Source: Sphaerolaimus hirsutus (taxonomy: Eukaryota > Nematoda > Chromadorea > Monhysterida > Sphaerolaimidae). Taken from it: a stretch of 64,000 nt of DNA. Both the position numbers and the translations under genes were made by a program. Of the stretch, positions 37,801 to 49,800 are shown in pieces. A model generated the notes under the pieces. That model was not told the origin of the DNA and did not search any database. It worked only from the letters and a program-made list of their open reading frames with translations. The stretch covers positions 17,508,747 to 17,572,746 of the forward strand of contig OZ038451.1 in the NCBI GenBank assembly GCA_964036195.1, read 5' to 3'. Position 1 is the first letter of the stretch. Every line of letters starts with the position of its first letter.

Positions 37801-40800
37801 ACACACTGCATTTGCTTGAAACGCAGACGAAACTACCTAAGCACATAAATCCGAGACCTTAACCAGCTGGAACGATTGATACGCCGCGATGCAACCGCGG
37901 CACGGCCAAACAGCGTGCGCTCGTTGGCAAACACCGCTGCACGGCTCCGCGGCGAGAACGCACGCGTAGTAACAATATCAGTAGCGGGGCGGCGCGCCCG
38001 CAGATATGGCCCCCATCAGCGGCGGGCGGCGAGCCATTTTTATGCACTCCAATAGCGGCGGATAGCGCCAGCTGCGCCTCGCCGCCGCCGCCGCCGCGTT
38101 GCAACGCATGCGCGCCGGACGGCGGCGGCGCGACGAAATGTCTCATGCACAAGGTGCGCTCGACTCGACGCGTCACACCTGGTGTGATGGAGCGTGACGC
38201 CGCGGCCGCGAGCCGCATCGGCCCGCTCGCAAACTCGGCGCCCCGTTGTACGCTCGAACGTCGGCAGCACGCCAAAGTTCCCATGCAAGTTTCAAGCATC
38301 CACGTGAGCTGCCGTTAACAACCGGTGGCGAAAATATAGCATGCCCTTTGCGCATCGTGAAGGGCAGTCGAATTGCAAAACCGAATTGGCTTAATCAAGC
38401 GGATAAAAAGTTATGAACACGACGGCGAGACTGCTCAGCGAGGGAGGAAGCATCCAGGAGTAGGGTTGGCCGATGTTTTTTTTTAAACGTTTTTTTTAAA
38501 AAAAAAACGTTTTTTTTTTAAAAAAAACATGACGTCCGAAATGTTTTTTTTTAAAAAAAAACATCAGCCGAAATTTTTAGTACTAAGCACTAGGTATTTT
38601 GCAAAATTTTTGCGCGCAAGCGCGCAATTTCACACACAAATTGACATTGGTGGTTGTTTTCATTGGTTTTGTTGCATTTTTAGTATCAAAACATCCATTT
38701 CTATGTGCTACCATGGGTGAATAAGCCGACATATGTTGCTGTAATATATAATATTGAGGTAATGTGCTTCCATGTACCTCCACAGTGTGTAACTTCACTC
38801 CCAAAGTAACAACCTCCTTTTATAACCTTGTTTGATCACCATTCCGTGCCAAACTTTACCTGAAGTCACGAACATTCGACTATAAGGCGATATACGAACG
38901 ATATGTCGACAAAAAATGGATATTTTTGACACAAATCACCACTTATAATGCTATCCCATGGCTCCACAGCCATTATATGGTCATATTTAACATCACAGAG
39001 TATTGCCAGTGTCTGATATACCTATATATGTTGACACTAGGTCATATCTGGGAGCTTTTAAAAAAAAACGTTTTTTTTAAAAAAAAACGTTTTTTTTAAA
39101 AAAAAAACATCGAGTTAAAAAAAAACGTTTTTTTTCCAACCCTATCCAGGAGGAGCTAAAAAGCAAGCCCAGGGCCGGCGAACGGAAGTACTCTGAAGTG
39201 CAGTGATCACGTGAAGACTTCAGCATTCTACCTACGTGCGCATGCGCGCAAAATGCAAGCATAAACCAGGTGTTTTCGCAGCGCGGCTTTCATGCCTGAA
39301 AAAGCAAGCCACATCGCTGCATTTATTCACCTTGGGTCAGTTTTGCCCCGGCGCCGTGAAATGATACGAATCTTAGAGTTGTGCGGTACTGCAGCGACAT
39401 ATGCAGTGAGGTTTCAGCTATGGGAAACCAAACTTTGGATCGACCACGCAATTTCCTCTCGAAGATAAAACGCCTCGGTGTAAGGCGTGAATATGGCGAA
39501 GTTTCAGAGGATCTGGGGCCGCCAAAAGTAACCTTCACAAAGAAACTAAAATACACAATTTAAGTATCATCCGCGTGGATGAGTAAAGGGCTCTCGGCTA
39601 ACAACATCAGCGCGCCCGTCGAGGAACGCCCGCATTCAACTGGGTGTAATTAAAGCGTCTGTAGCAGTGGGGCAAAAGGCGGCCGCGGCCCATCTCGAGA
39701 GCCGTGAAAAGGAAGCAATCATAGGCGAGTGCGGCGGCGCACGCGCGTACAACGCTGCCAGCTGCGCATACAGGCGGGCCGGGCCGAGCGAATGACGCAT
39801 ATCGCGATGGCGCCGCCCTGCTCGATTGAGAGTTCAATTTCAGCATGAACCAGCCCCCACGCCCGAAAATGACATTTTTGCAGCACACACGAAATTTCAA
39901 TAGTAAAACAAAACTATTGAACAGCATTTCGACTGCATGCATGATCAGCCCCCAGTAGTCTGTCAAGATTGGACAGAATGGGCATAAATTTTCGAAATGC
40001 ATTTCAGGCAATGCTAGCGCGAATAAAATCCGTGAAACCGTACAGCTTCGCTCCCATACGGCTTGAAATTGTCATGAAAACCATATCTAAAAAACTGCAT
40101 ATGGATAGCCGCTGTGCGTAGGTAGCCCTGCTGCCACTTTCATTCCGCGCGCATATGCAAAAAGTGTCATTGTAGGCGGTTGCAACGGTGTCTGGGTTTG
40201 AAACAACGCGGCCCATGTGAAACGAGCGCTGGTGCCAAATTTAATGAAGCCGGACTGTTTTTCGGGCAACCCGATTCAATGTATTTTATTCATAAGTTTC
40301 CCGATTCAATGGCAGTCCACACTATAGTTGACACATGTGTGTCAACTGGTCTGTGTCATTGTCAACTCAGATTTTGGCTTCACGTGTTGCAAAGCTATCT
40401 TCCAAGCAATTGTCGTAATTTATATTTTTCAACATTGCAGCATGTGCATTTGAAGATTGCTCTGCGATACGTGAAGCTGAAATTTAAATTAACACAGACT
40501 AGTTGACACACAAGTGTCAACTAGTGTGTGGGCCGCCAATGTGGTCCCGTTCGCCGGCTTAAACGTATTCAGATACATTATTCACATCTAGAGCAGCCCG
40601 ACAACAGCGTGTCGGTCAAAGAAATTCCGCCCCAGTTCACGTCTAATTTGATTTATGGACCATAGCCTTTTTTTAATCAACCCAAGAGACGCGATGTGAA
40701 ATGGATGGGTGCGCGCGCGCAAAAGACACAAAGAACGGGCTCGATATGCGACGCGGCCGCCATAAAGAAGGGCGAGCGCATTTTTTGCGCGTTCGCCGCG

Positions 40801-43800
40801 CAGGAAGCAGTTTCGCATGCAAACTGCGACCACACGCAGAAGGGCGCCGCCGAGACGCGCGGCACAGTCTAGCGACGCCGCAGTGCAGTGGCTACTTGCA
40901 GCGGCAGCCGCCCAGCGACCAGACAGAACGGGACCGAGTGCGGGCGACTAGCGGGGCACAATTAACTGATAGACTAGTCGCGCCGCGAAAGTCGTCAGCG
41001 GCCAGACAAAACGGCTTTCATATAGAAAATAAATACAGCAAATCTTTAGATATTTTAGGGGTTATTCAAATTCAAATTGCATAAATGCATTTCCTTTTGT
41101 AATTTCACACGTTACACTGCAATTTTATTCCGTATTTTTTTCAAAAATAAATACCTAATACTAATTACACGCCTATTAGTGAGGGGGGTGAGCGGTAGGG
41201 TTGGGGAACCGAACCGACCCGAACCGAACCGAACCGAACCGAGAACCGAGCACTATTTTGGAACCGAGAACCGAGAACCGGCACTTATACCCGGAACCGA
41301 AGTAAATACCCGAAAGAACCGAAATTTTCTAGGAATCTTAAAGTTTTTAAACAGCGTTTTTTCAACACCTAAACTGGTGGACAATATAAATGGAAAATTC
41401 ACAAAATAACATTTTAAAAATCACACAAGCAAGCCATCAGGCTGTCACTTAGTGTGAGGGTGCCCCAAAGTATATACTATATATAACCAAAGTGGCACCC
41501 CCTCAGGCCACCCTTGTTGCTGAAAATATTTTTTTTTCCACTTTTTTTCTGGTCAATATAAATGGAAAATCCATACAAATTTTTGTTCAGGCCAGAATTT
41601 GATTTATTTATAGAATGGGTTGGGGATGGTTTAGGCCACTGATTTTTTGGGACATATGAGATGGTAACTTCCTGCAACTATTCCACCCCCTCACAACTGA
41701 CGCAATCCCTACACCAAAATTTTGCTGAATATCAAACCTGAAATATTTTTTTGAACAAAACATATATTGGAACTAATGTGTCTTACACAGCCCCAGGCTT
41801 GTGATACAGCACATGGTGGCCAGGACTGGCTTCCTAAGTGTCATGAGCAACATGTGGCTGGTCCTGCACCACATTGTTGCACGAAGATTGCATTTATGGC
41901 GATCAGTGGAAATACCACTGTTCAAAGACAGCATTTCCGTAAAAGCGTGACCGGCCTCTGCAGCATCTGCATGCAAATCATTAAATGCTAGTGCCCATTG
42001 AATTCAGGCAACAATTTTCTGTTAAACATATACCAGGGGACAACTGGAAATGTGTCCTGTATTTTGTGTAAATGGGCCAGACAGATGAAGAGGTCATTCC
42101 CAGAAAGTGTAAATTTGTGGTTTTTGCAATCACAATCAAAATGTTTGCACTTGTAAAGTTCTTAATATGTTTGAATGTCATGAAGTGGCTGATATCTGCA
42201 AATTAGGATGGATTTTTGTGAGGCAGCAGCAGTGTGGGGACAGCAGCAGGTAAAAATCACCCTGCAACCTATGTGCGGCTCTGAGCGAGCCATTAGTGAT
42301 TTTTTTTCCATCAAAAAACTGCCAGCACAAGCGTATCCAATGCTTGTGTTGGCAGCATGCCAAAAATGGCAGCGCGCTTTCCCGCAGCAATATTCTGTGT
42401 GGGATTCCAAAATTTTCCATTTATATTGGCCAGAAAAAAAAATCGGAAAAAATATATAGAAGGCTGTCACGGCTAACCAGGGGGGTGCTGGGGGGTGCCA
42501 TTTGGGGACAATGTAAAGAAATGTTGGCCCCACATTCACACAAAATTTTAGCTAGATTGGGCTGATCATTTGCACATGAGAATATTTCGAAAATTTATGT
42601 AGTCAATTTTCCATTTAAATTGTCCACCAGTTTACATCTAAGCCTTTAAACAGCAGCTGAACATCTTGGTGCGTGTTCAGAATTGCAAAATTCATCTGTT
42701 TGCAAAATGATTGCGCAGGAGCATGTAATTTCACATATACTTTAGCGACATTACACCTTACAATGAAATCTTACCTTACATCCCACCTGAATAAAAGAAC
42801 AAACATAAAAAAAGTTCATCATATTTATCAAATTGCTTTGATAAATATGATGAAATTTTTTATGTATGTTCATTTATTCAGATGGGATATGGTAGATTTC
42901 ATTGTAAGGTGTAATGTCGCTGCAGTATACACATTATCACTGGTTTTCATTGGTTTTGTGGCAGTTTTAACCGTAGTTGGCAAAAGTTATTTATGTGTGT
43001 ACTAGGGTTGGCCGATGTTTTTTTTAAACGTTTTTTTATTATAAAAAAACGTTTTTTTTTTTTTTAAACATGACGTCCGAAATGTTTTTTTTTAAAAAAA
43101 CATCGGCCGAAATTTTTAGTACTAAGCACTAGGTATTTTGCAAAATTTTTGCACGCAAGCGCGCAATTTCACACACAAATTGACATTGGTGGTTGTTTTC
43201 ATTGGTTTTGTTGCATTTTTAGTATCAAAACATCCATTTCTATGTGCTACCATGGGTGAATAAGCCGACATATGTTGCTGTAATATATAATATTGAGGTA
43301 ATGTGCTTCCATGTACCTCCACAGTGTGTAACTTCACTCCCAAAGTAACAACCTCCTTTTATAACCTTGTTTGATCACCATTCCGTGCCAAACTTTACCT
43401 GAAGTCACGAACATTCGACTATAAGGCGATATACAAACGATATGTTGACGAAAAATGGATATTTTTGACACAAATCACCACTTATAATGCTATCCCATGG
43501 CTCCACAGCCATTATATGGTCATATTTAACATCACAGAGTATTGCCAGTGTCTGATATACCTATATATGTTGACACTAGGTCATATCTGGGAGCTTTTAA
43601 AAAAAAACGTTTTTTAAAAAAAAACATCGAGTTAAAAAAAACGTTTTTTTTCCAACCCTAGTGTGTACTCAAAAAAATACGCGTACTCACTTGCGTACTA
43701 CATAAATACATTTACATTTCCTCCAGAAAAAAATACCAGTACTCATTTACTCGTGTACTTTTTGAAAGTACACAAATACAGAAAACGTATATGTTCGCTT

Positions 43801-46800
43801 TTACACTTTTTAAATACCAGTATTATTATCACAACTCTGATTTCTGCATTCTACCATGAAATAATAAGCTGTGATATGCTCCTGTAGTATGAATTATCCA
43901 ACCAATGTACTTACACATGTAAACTTGGGTATATTGTTTTTCTGTTGTTCAGCCGATTATTACCCGATACCCGGTTATTTTATTACCCGGAACCGAAATT
44001 TTAATCATTTTAGAACCGAAAGAACCGAACCGGAACCGAGTTTAAGAACCGAACCGAGAACCGGAACCGAAAATTTTCAGGAACCGAGAACCGATACCCG
44101 AACCGAAATCTTTTGGAACCGAGAACCGGAACCGAAAATTTTGAAATTCCCAACCCTAGTGAGCGGGTTATTTCTTTAACAGGGATTTATTCGAGGGCTT
44201 ACCGAGCTTGCCGCATGTATTTATTTCGTTTTTGTAATCTATCATAAAATTTACGTAAATACTACGGAATATATCCTTGAACAAACTACAAATTCAAACA
44301 CAGTGAGAAGCCTAGGATATGAATAGTCAACTTATCAAACCATGGTTGCCCAGATGAACTTTTGCGGGGCTACACGCATAAGGAATGATTTCCCGCAAAG
44401 TAATTAGAGTTACCGAAGCGTGCACACCTCATCGCTAAGGTAACATGGGACCGGCCAGTGGAAATCCTGTCCAGCAGGGGTCTCCAAGGGGGGCTGGGCG
44501 TGGGCTGCCCCCCCCCCAAATCCGCCAGCTATCTATCTATCACGGAGGCCGCTCAGTTAACTATCTATCCCGAAGCAAATTTTTTGGCTACTACCCCCAA
44601 AGACCCCCCCCCCCCAAATCACTCAGCTATCTATCTATCTGGAGCAAGGACGTAGCCAGGGGGGGGCGGGGGGGGGGGCGGCCGCCCCCCCCTTTCCGGG
44701 TCGGACAAGAAAATATACCCGATATAATGGTGCTTCCGTAAAGCGATTTTGTCGCCAGTCCGGAAAAATTTTGCGCGCAAGCGCGCATTTTGGCGCCGCA
44801 CAGTATATTTTAGTTATACCTGTGGTTGAGGACCAAAAAAGCACTGAAAATTCGCCCCCGTCGCTGTATATGTATGTAAAATACATACAAGTACAGCACT
44901 ATTTGGCGCCAATGCCAACGCCAATGGTGCCATGGCGTCGCGCCTACAAATGGCGCTGGCGCCAAGGCGCCATTCCTTTACCACAGGGGTCAAATTTAGG
45001 GGGGGGGGGTTCGCCGAGTTCCGTATACAATCCGCCCCCCCCCCGCGCTCAAAAATCCTGGCTACGTCCCTGATCTGGAGTGGTTTTTGAGAAATTTTGC
45101 CCCAGTTTTCGCTCAAAATCGCCAATTTTCGCACCTTTTTATAGTTTTTCACCTTCAAAATTGTGCTCTCCGGCTATATGCATGGTTATATGCCTGTTTT
45201 GAGCCATTTTAAACCTACTTTTGACCACTTTTAACTAGGGTTGGCTGATGTTTTTTTTAAAACATAAAAAAAACAAAAAAAACATGACGTCCGAAATGTT
45301 TTTTTTTTTTAAAAAACATCGGCTGAAATTTTTAGTACTAAGCACTAGGTATTTTGCAAAATTTTTGCGCGCAAGCACGCAATTTCACACACAAATTGAC
45401 ATTGGTGGTTGTTTTCATTGGTTTTGTTGCATTTTTAGTATCAAAACATCCATTTCTATGTGCTACCATGGGTGAATAAGCTGACATATGTTGCTGTAAT
45501 ATATAATATTGAGGTAATGTGCTTCCATGTACCTCCACAGTGTGTAACTTCACTCCCAAAGTAACAACCTCCTTTTATAACCTTGTTTGATCACCATTCC
45601 GTGCCAAACTTTACCTGAAGTCACGAACATTCGACTATAAGGCGATATACGAACGATATGTCGACGAAAAATGGATATTTTTGACACAAATCACCACTTA
45701 TAATGCTATCCCATGGCTCCACAGCCATTATATGGTCATATTTAACATCACAGAGTATTGCCAGTGTCTGATATACCTATATATGTTAACACTAGGTCAT
45801 ATCTGGGAGCTTTTTAAAAAAACGTTTTTAAAAAACAACAACGTTTTTTTTAAAAAAAAACATCGAGTTAAAAAAAAACGTTTTGTTCCAACCCTACTTT
45901 TAACCGATTATTAGCGATTTTTTCCCTTTTCGGCCTTCTACGCACTGAAAAAGCCTATATATTTTGCCCCCGCGAGCCCCCCGCCCCAGAAAATTTTTTC
46001 AGCTATCTATCCCTCCGGAGGAGCGATTTGCTATCTATCCAGCCCCCGCGAAGGCCAAAATCTTGGAGACCCCTGCTGTCCAGAGGCAGAAAAGTGGGGG
46101 TTGGCGGGGGGGGGGGGGGGTAACCACCCCAAAATAGCCCACTTATCTATCCCGGAGTCAAATTTTTGGCTACTATCCCCTCACCCCCCACAAATTGCCA
46201 CGCTGTTTATCTATATGGAGCGATTTCTGAGAAATTTTACACGAATTTTCGCTCAAAAACGCTAATTTTCATGCTTTTTAGAGACATCTCGGAGACAAAA
46301 TTTTGGGCTACTATCCCAGAAAACCCCCACAAATCGGCCAGCTATTTACCGATCTGGAGCGATTTTTATTTAGAAACTGCACCTCAATTTTCGCTCAAAA
46401 TCGCTATTTTTCATGCCTTTTTATACATTTTTACCTCCAAAATATCTATTTCATGTGTCTGCCTTTTTTCAGCTATTTCTAGTACTATATGTGCTTATAC
46501 GCCCATTTTTAGCCATTTTCCACCTACTTTTCTCCTTTTTCTTCCTTATACACCTTGAAATAGCCTATATATATATCGAACCCACGCAACCCCCCCCCCC
46601 AATTTTTTTCCAGCTATCTATCTCAGATGCTGCTCAGATGAATATCTATCCAACGCGCCGGAGGGTCAAAAGCTAGAATATACCCCTGCTGTACTTCTAC
46701 ACCTTGAAAAAGCCTATACATACAGGGGTGGGCATCTTCAGTTACCGCTGGAAAAACGCGATAGCTTGAGTAGGGTTGGAAAAAAAACGTTTTTTTTTAA

Positions 46801-49800
46801 CTCGATGTTTTTTTAAAAAAAAAAACGTTTTTTTTTTAAAGCTCCCAGATGTGACCTAGTGTCAACATATATAGGTATATCAGACACTGGCAATACTCTG
46901 TGATGTTAAATATGACCATATAATGGCTGTGGAGCCATGGGATAGCATTATAAGTGGTGATTTGTGTCAAAAATATCCATTTTTCGTCAACATATCGTTT
47001 GTATATCGCCTTATAGTCAAATGTTCGTGACTTCAGGTAAAGTTTGGCACGGAATGGTGATCAAACAAGGTTATAAAAGGAGGTTGTTACTTTGGGAGTG
47101 AAGTTACACACTGTGGAGGTACATGGAAGCACATTACCTCAATATTATATATTACAGCAACATATGTCGGCTTATTCACCCATGGTAGCACATAGAAGTG
47201 GATGTTTTGATACTAAAAATGCAACAAAACCAATGAAAACAACCACCAATGTCAATTTGTGTGTGAAATTGCGTGCTTGCGCGCAAAAATTTTGCAAAAT
47301 ACCTAGTGCTTAGTACTAAAAATTTCGGCCGATGTTTTTTTTAAAAAAAAAACATTTCGGACGTCATGTTTTTTTTTTAAAAAACGTTGTTTTTTTAAAA
47401 AAAAACGTTTAAAAAAAAACATCGGCCAACCCTAAGCTTGAGCTACAGTTGAGCTATCACAATGAAATTTTAACACAATAGAGTAGACTCCATAGGACAC
47501 CTATGCTGAAGTTTGCAACCCAAACGGCCACAGTTTGGAGGAGTTGTGGAACACACAGTTTTTAGTGTAATTTTGTGACTTCACCCCCCCTTATCTCGGG
47601 ACTGGGGGACTATTCGAGTAAAAAAAGAATTTGGTAGTAGGCGCGACCACAACATACTCAAAGGGCATCAAAATCGGCCGATGTACGACAGAATGGGACG
47701 ACACCAACAACCGATGACCCCCCCCCCCCCCCCCCCCCCTCAAATGCCACCCTCGATTTATCCTATGGGTGACGCCAAGTCACAAAATTACACTAAAAAC
47801 CGTGTGTTCCACAACTCACCCAAAATGTGGCCGTTTGGGTTGCAAACTTCAGAATAGGTGTCCTATGGAGTCTACTCCATCGTGTTAAAATTTCATTCTG
47901 ATAGCTCAACCGTAGCTCAATCTATCGCATTTTCCCAGCGGTAACTGAAGATGCCCACCCCTGTATATTGAACAGTGGATCTGCAACACCAAAAATGCGG
48001 TGACTCACATTTGCGCAGAGACGTCAGATATGAACGCCCCCCGAAAGGCACGAACCAATAATACAGTGCCAATTCAATTCCATCTTAATATGCACATGAA
48101 TTCGAGCTCCAAAGAGCTCATGCATTTTACGAGCCCCGAACGGGACAGTGATAAAAATCGCTCGCTGGCGCATTTCGAATCTAAAGCCACGCCAACCGAT
48201 TGCTGCAAAGGCAAAGACCCCGCTAGCGGCAGACCACCGCAGTTCACAGTGCCGCTGAACTATTGTATTATATCACACGAGTAAATAACAGTTATAGATA
48301 TCATGGAAAAAGCGAGCACACGCAGCGCGGCCGGCTAAAAATGTGGAATGCATGCAGCAGCGCCGAACACGTCAACCAGCCGGCGTCGCCGCGGCAGACA
48401 GAACCTGCGGCGCTTTCAAATTGATTTGCGCACCGCCAGCGACCGGGCCCCATCAATTCCAACCGGCGACACTGCGAGTCCGATCGCCCACGTGCCGGCG
48501 CGGCAGCGTGTCGCCCCGCATCAAACATGCGACTACTAAGCGGCGCAGACGAGCAGTCGGTGCGGGACACGCCCATGCATGACAGCGGCCCCAACTGCGG
48601 GTCCACTTGTCACGCTAATGAGTTGGACACAACGCAAGCAAGCGTTTAAATGTGTCACATTCAGCGTCGTCCAGAGCTTCGTTTACACGTTAACGTTTTT
48701 ACGTTAACGTAAAAATAGAAAAGTACCCAGTAGAACTGCAGAAACGTAAAAATCGAGCCGGTCCCTCAAAACACAAATGGAGCAATGGCGCAATGCCGCA
48801 ATGGGGCGCGGGCAACATGTTGAATTCAGCACCGACGACAAGACAGACGCACCCACTTTATATCCTTAAATAAATAATGGACCCGACCCGACCCCAGTTT
48901 TAAATGCACTGAATGATGGGGCAAGGAAAGGAGCCAAAGTTGCGCGCGGCCACACGAAGCGGGCATGCATGCATGCAGCGCCGCACCGCTGCACATGCGC
49001 GGCCGATCAAACGTTTTAGAGATAATGAATGTGCGCAAGTAACATGCTATAATGTGGTTGAACTCGCCCATTGCAACGGGTATTATCGTCAAGCGGATGT
49101 GTTGTGTTTACGTGAAGACCTAGCGCTATGGAAAAATCGAAGGTGGCATTTTTATTGGCGGGGGGGGGGGGGTCCACCTGACTTTTCTACCTTCCAGTCC
49201 GGTCTCGACTTGGTCGCTTTTGACAGTCCTCCCTAGAAATTGGTTGAACTTCTTGAAGGGATTTAGTAGATTTTTTCTATTTTTCTCAGGACTGGGTGAT
49301 AAGAAAGGAAAAAAAATTGGCTATCACTTTTCAATCATCTTCCCCACACCTCAACAAATTTCAACAAAATCAAACTAGCCAAGGCACGTCAAAATGGGAA
49401 GGCACTGAAGTCTGACAGACCCCTAAAATGCCACTCTCAATCTTTTCTAAGCCCCCCCTCATCTTTTCTAAGCTCAATTCAAGCACAAATTTGGCCATGT
49501 GGTCATTCTAGTAGAGTAGAAAAATTAGAGTAAACAGAGGCGTGAATTTTCTATCCGCACTTGATAGCAAACTAATGAGAAGTCAAACGGGAACCATCGC
49601 GTGCGGTTGTCATTTCGTACTGAATAATCGTTTGACTACCACGTTGAAAGGGGCGAAAATGAGTAAATGTAAGTCAGCTGCCTGAGGCCTATGACAGGGA
49701 CGTATCCAGGATTTTTGAGCGGGGGGGGCTGCTTGTTTACGGAGGCCGGCGAGGGGGGGGGCTCAGCCCCCTCCCCTTAAAATTTTAGCTAGATAGTGGC

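Larger units (their letters stand above)
41196..44158 (+). mobile_element. 2.96-kb hAT-like element with GAACCG body ends
   Basis: It runs TAGGGTTGGGGAACCG to TTCCCAACCCTA with the perfect 8-bp duplication GTGAGCGG (41188-41195, 44159-44166). Both ends are dense GAACCG/GAGAACCG iterations. The interior holds a separate palindrome (about 41335-42660), the hairpin 42747-42921, and MITE copy 2. No transposase reading frame is evident. Confidence 0.85.

Noticed and set aside
41196-44158. Possible autonomous hAT transposase in the 2.96-kb element
   Set aside because: Open frames are short and none resembles a hAT dimerisation or catalytic region; the interior consists of palindromes and a nested MITE.
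38583-47313. Recurrent 73-residue frame starting [13 protein letters not shown] in five places
   Set aside because: It is the conserved interior of the TAGGGTTGGCC MITE; it has no splice context, no domain and no transposase motif, and its repetition follows the element.
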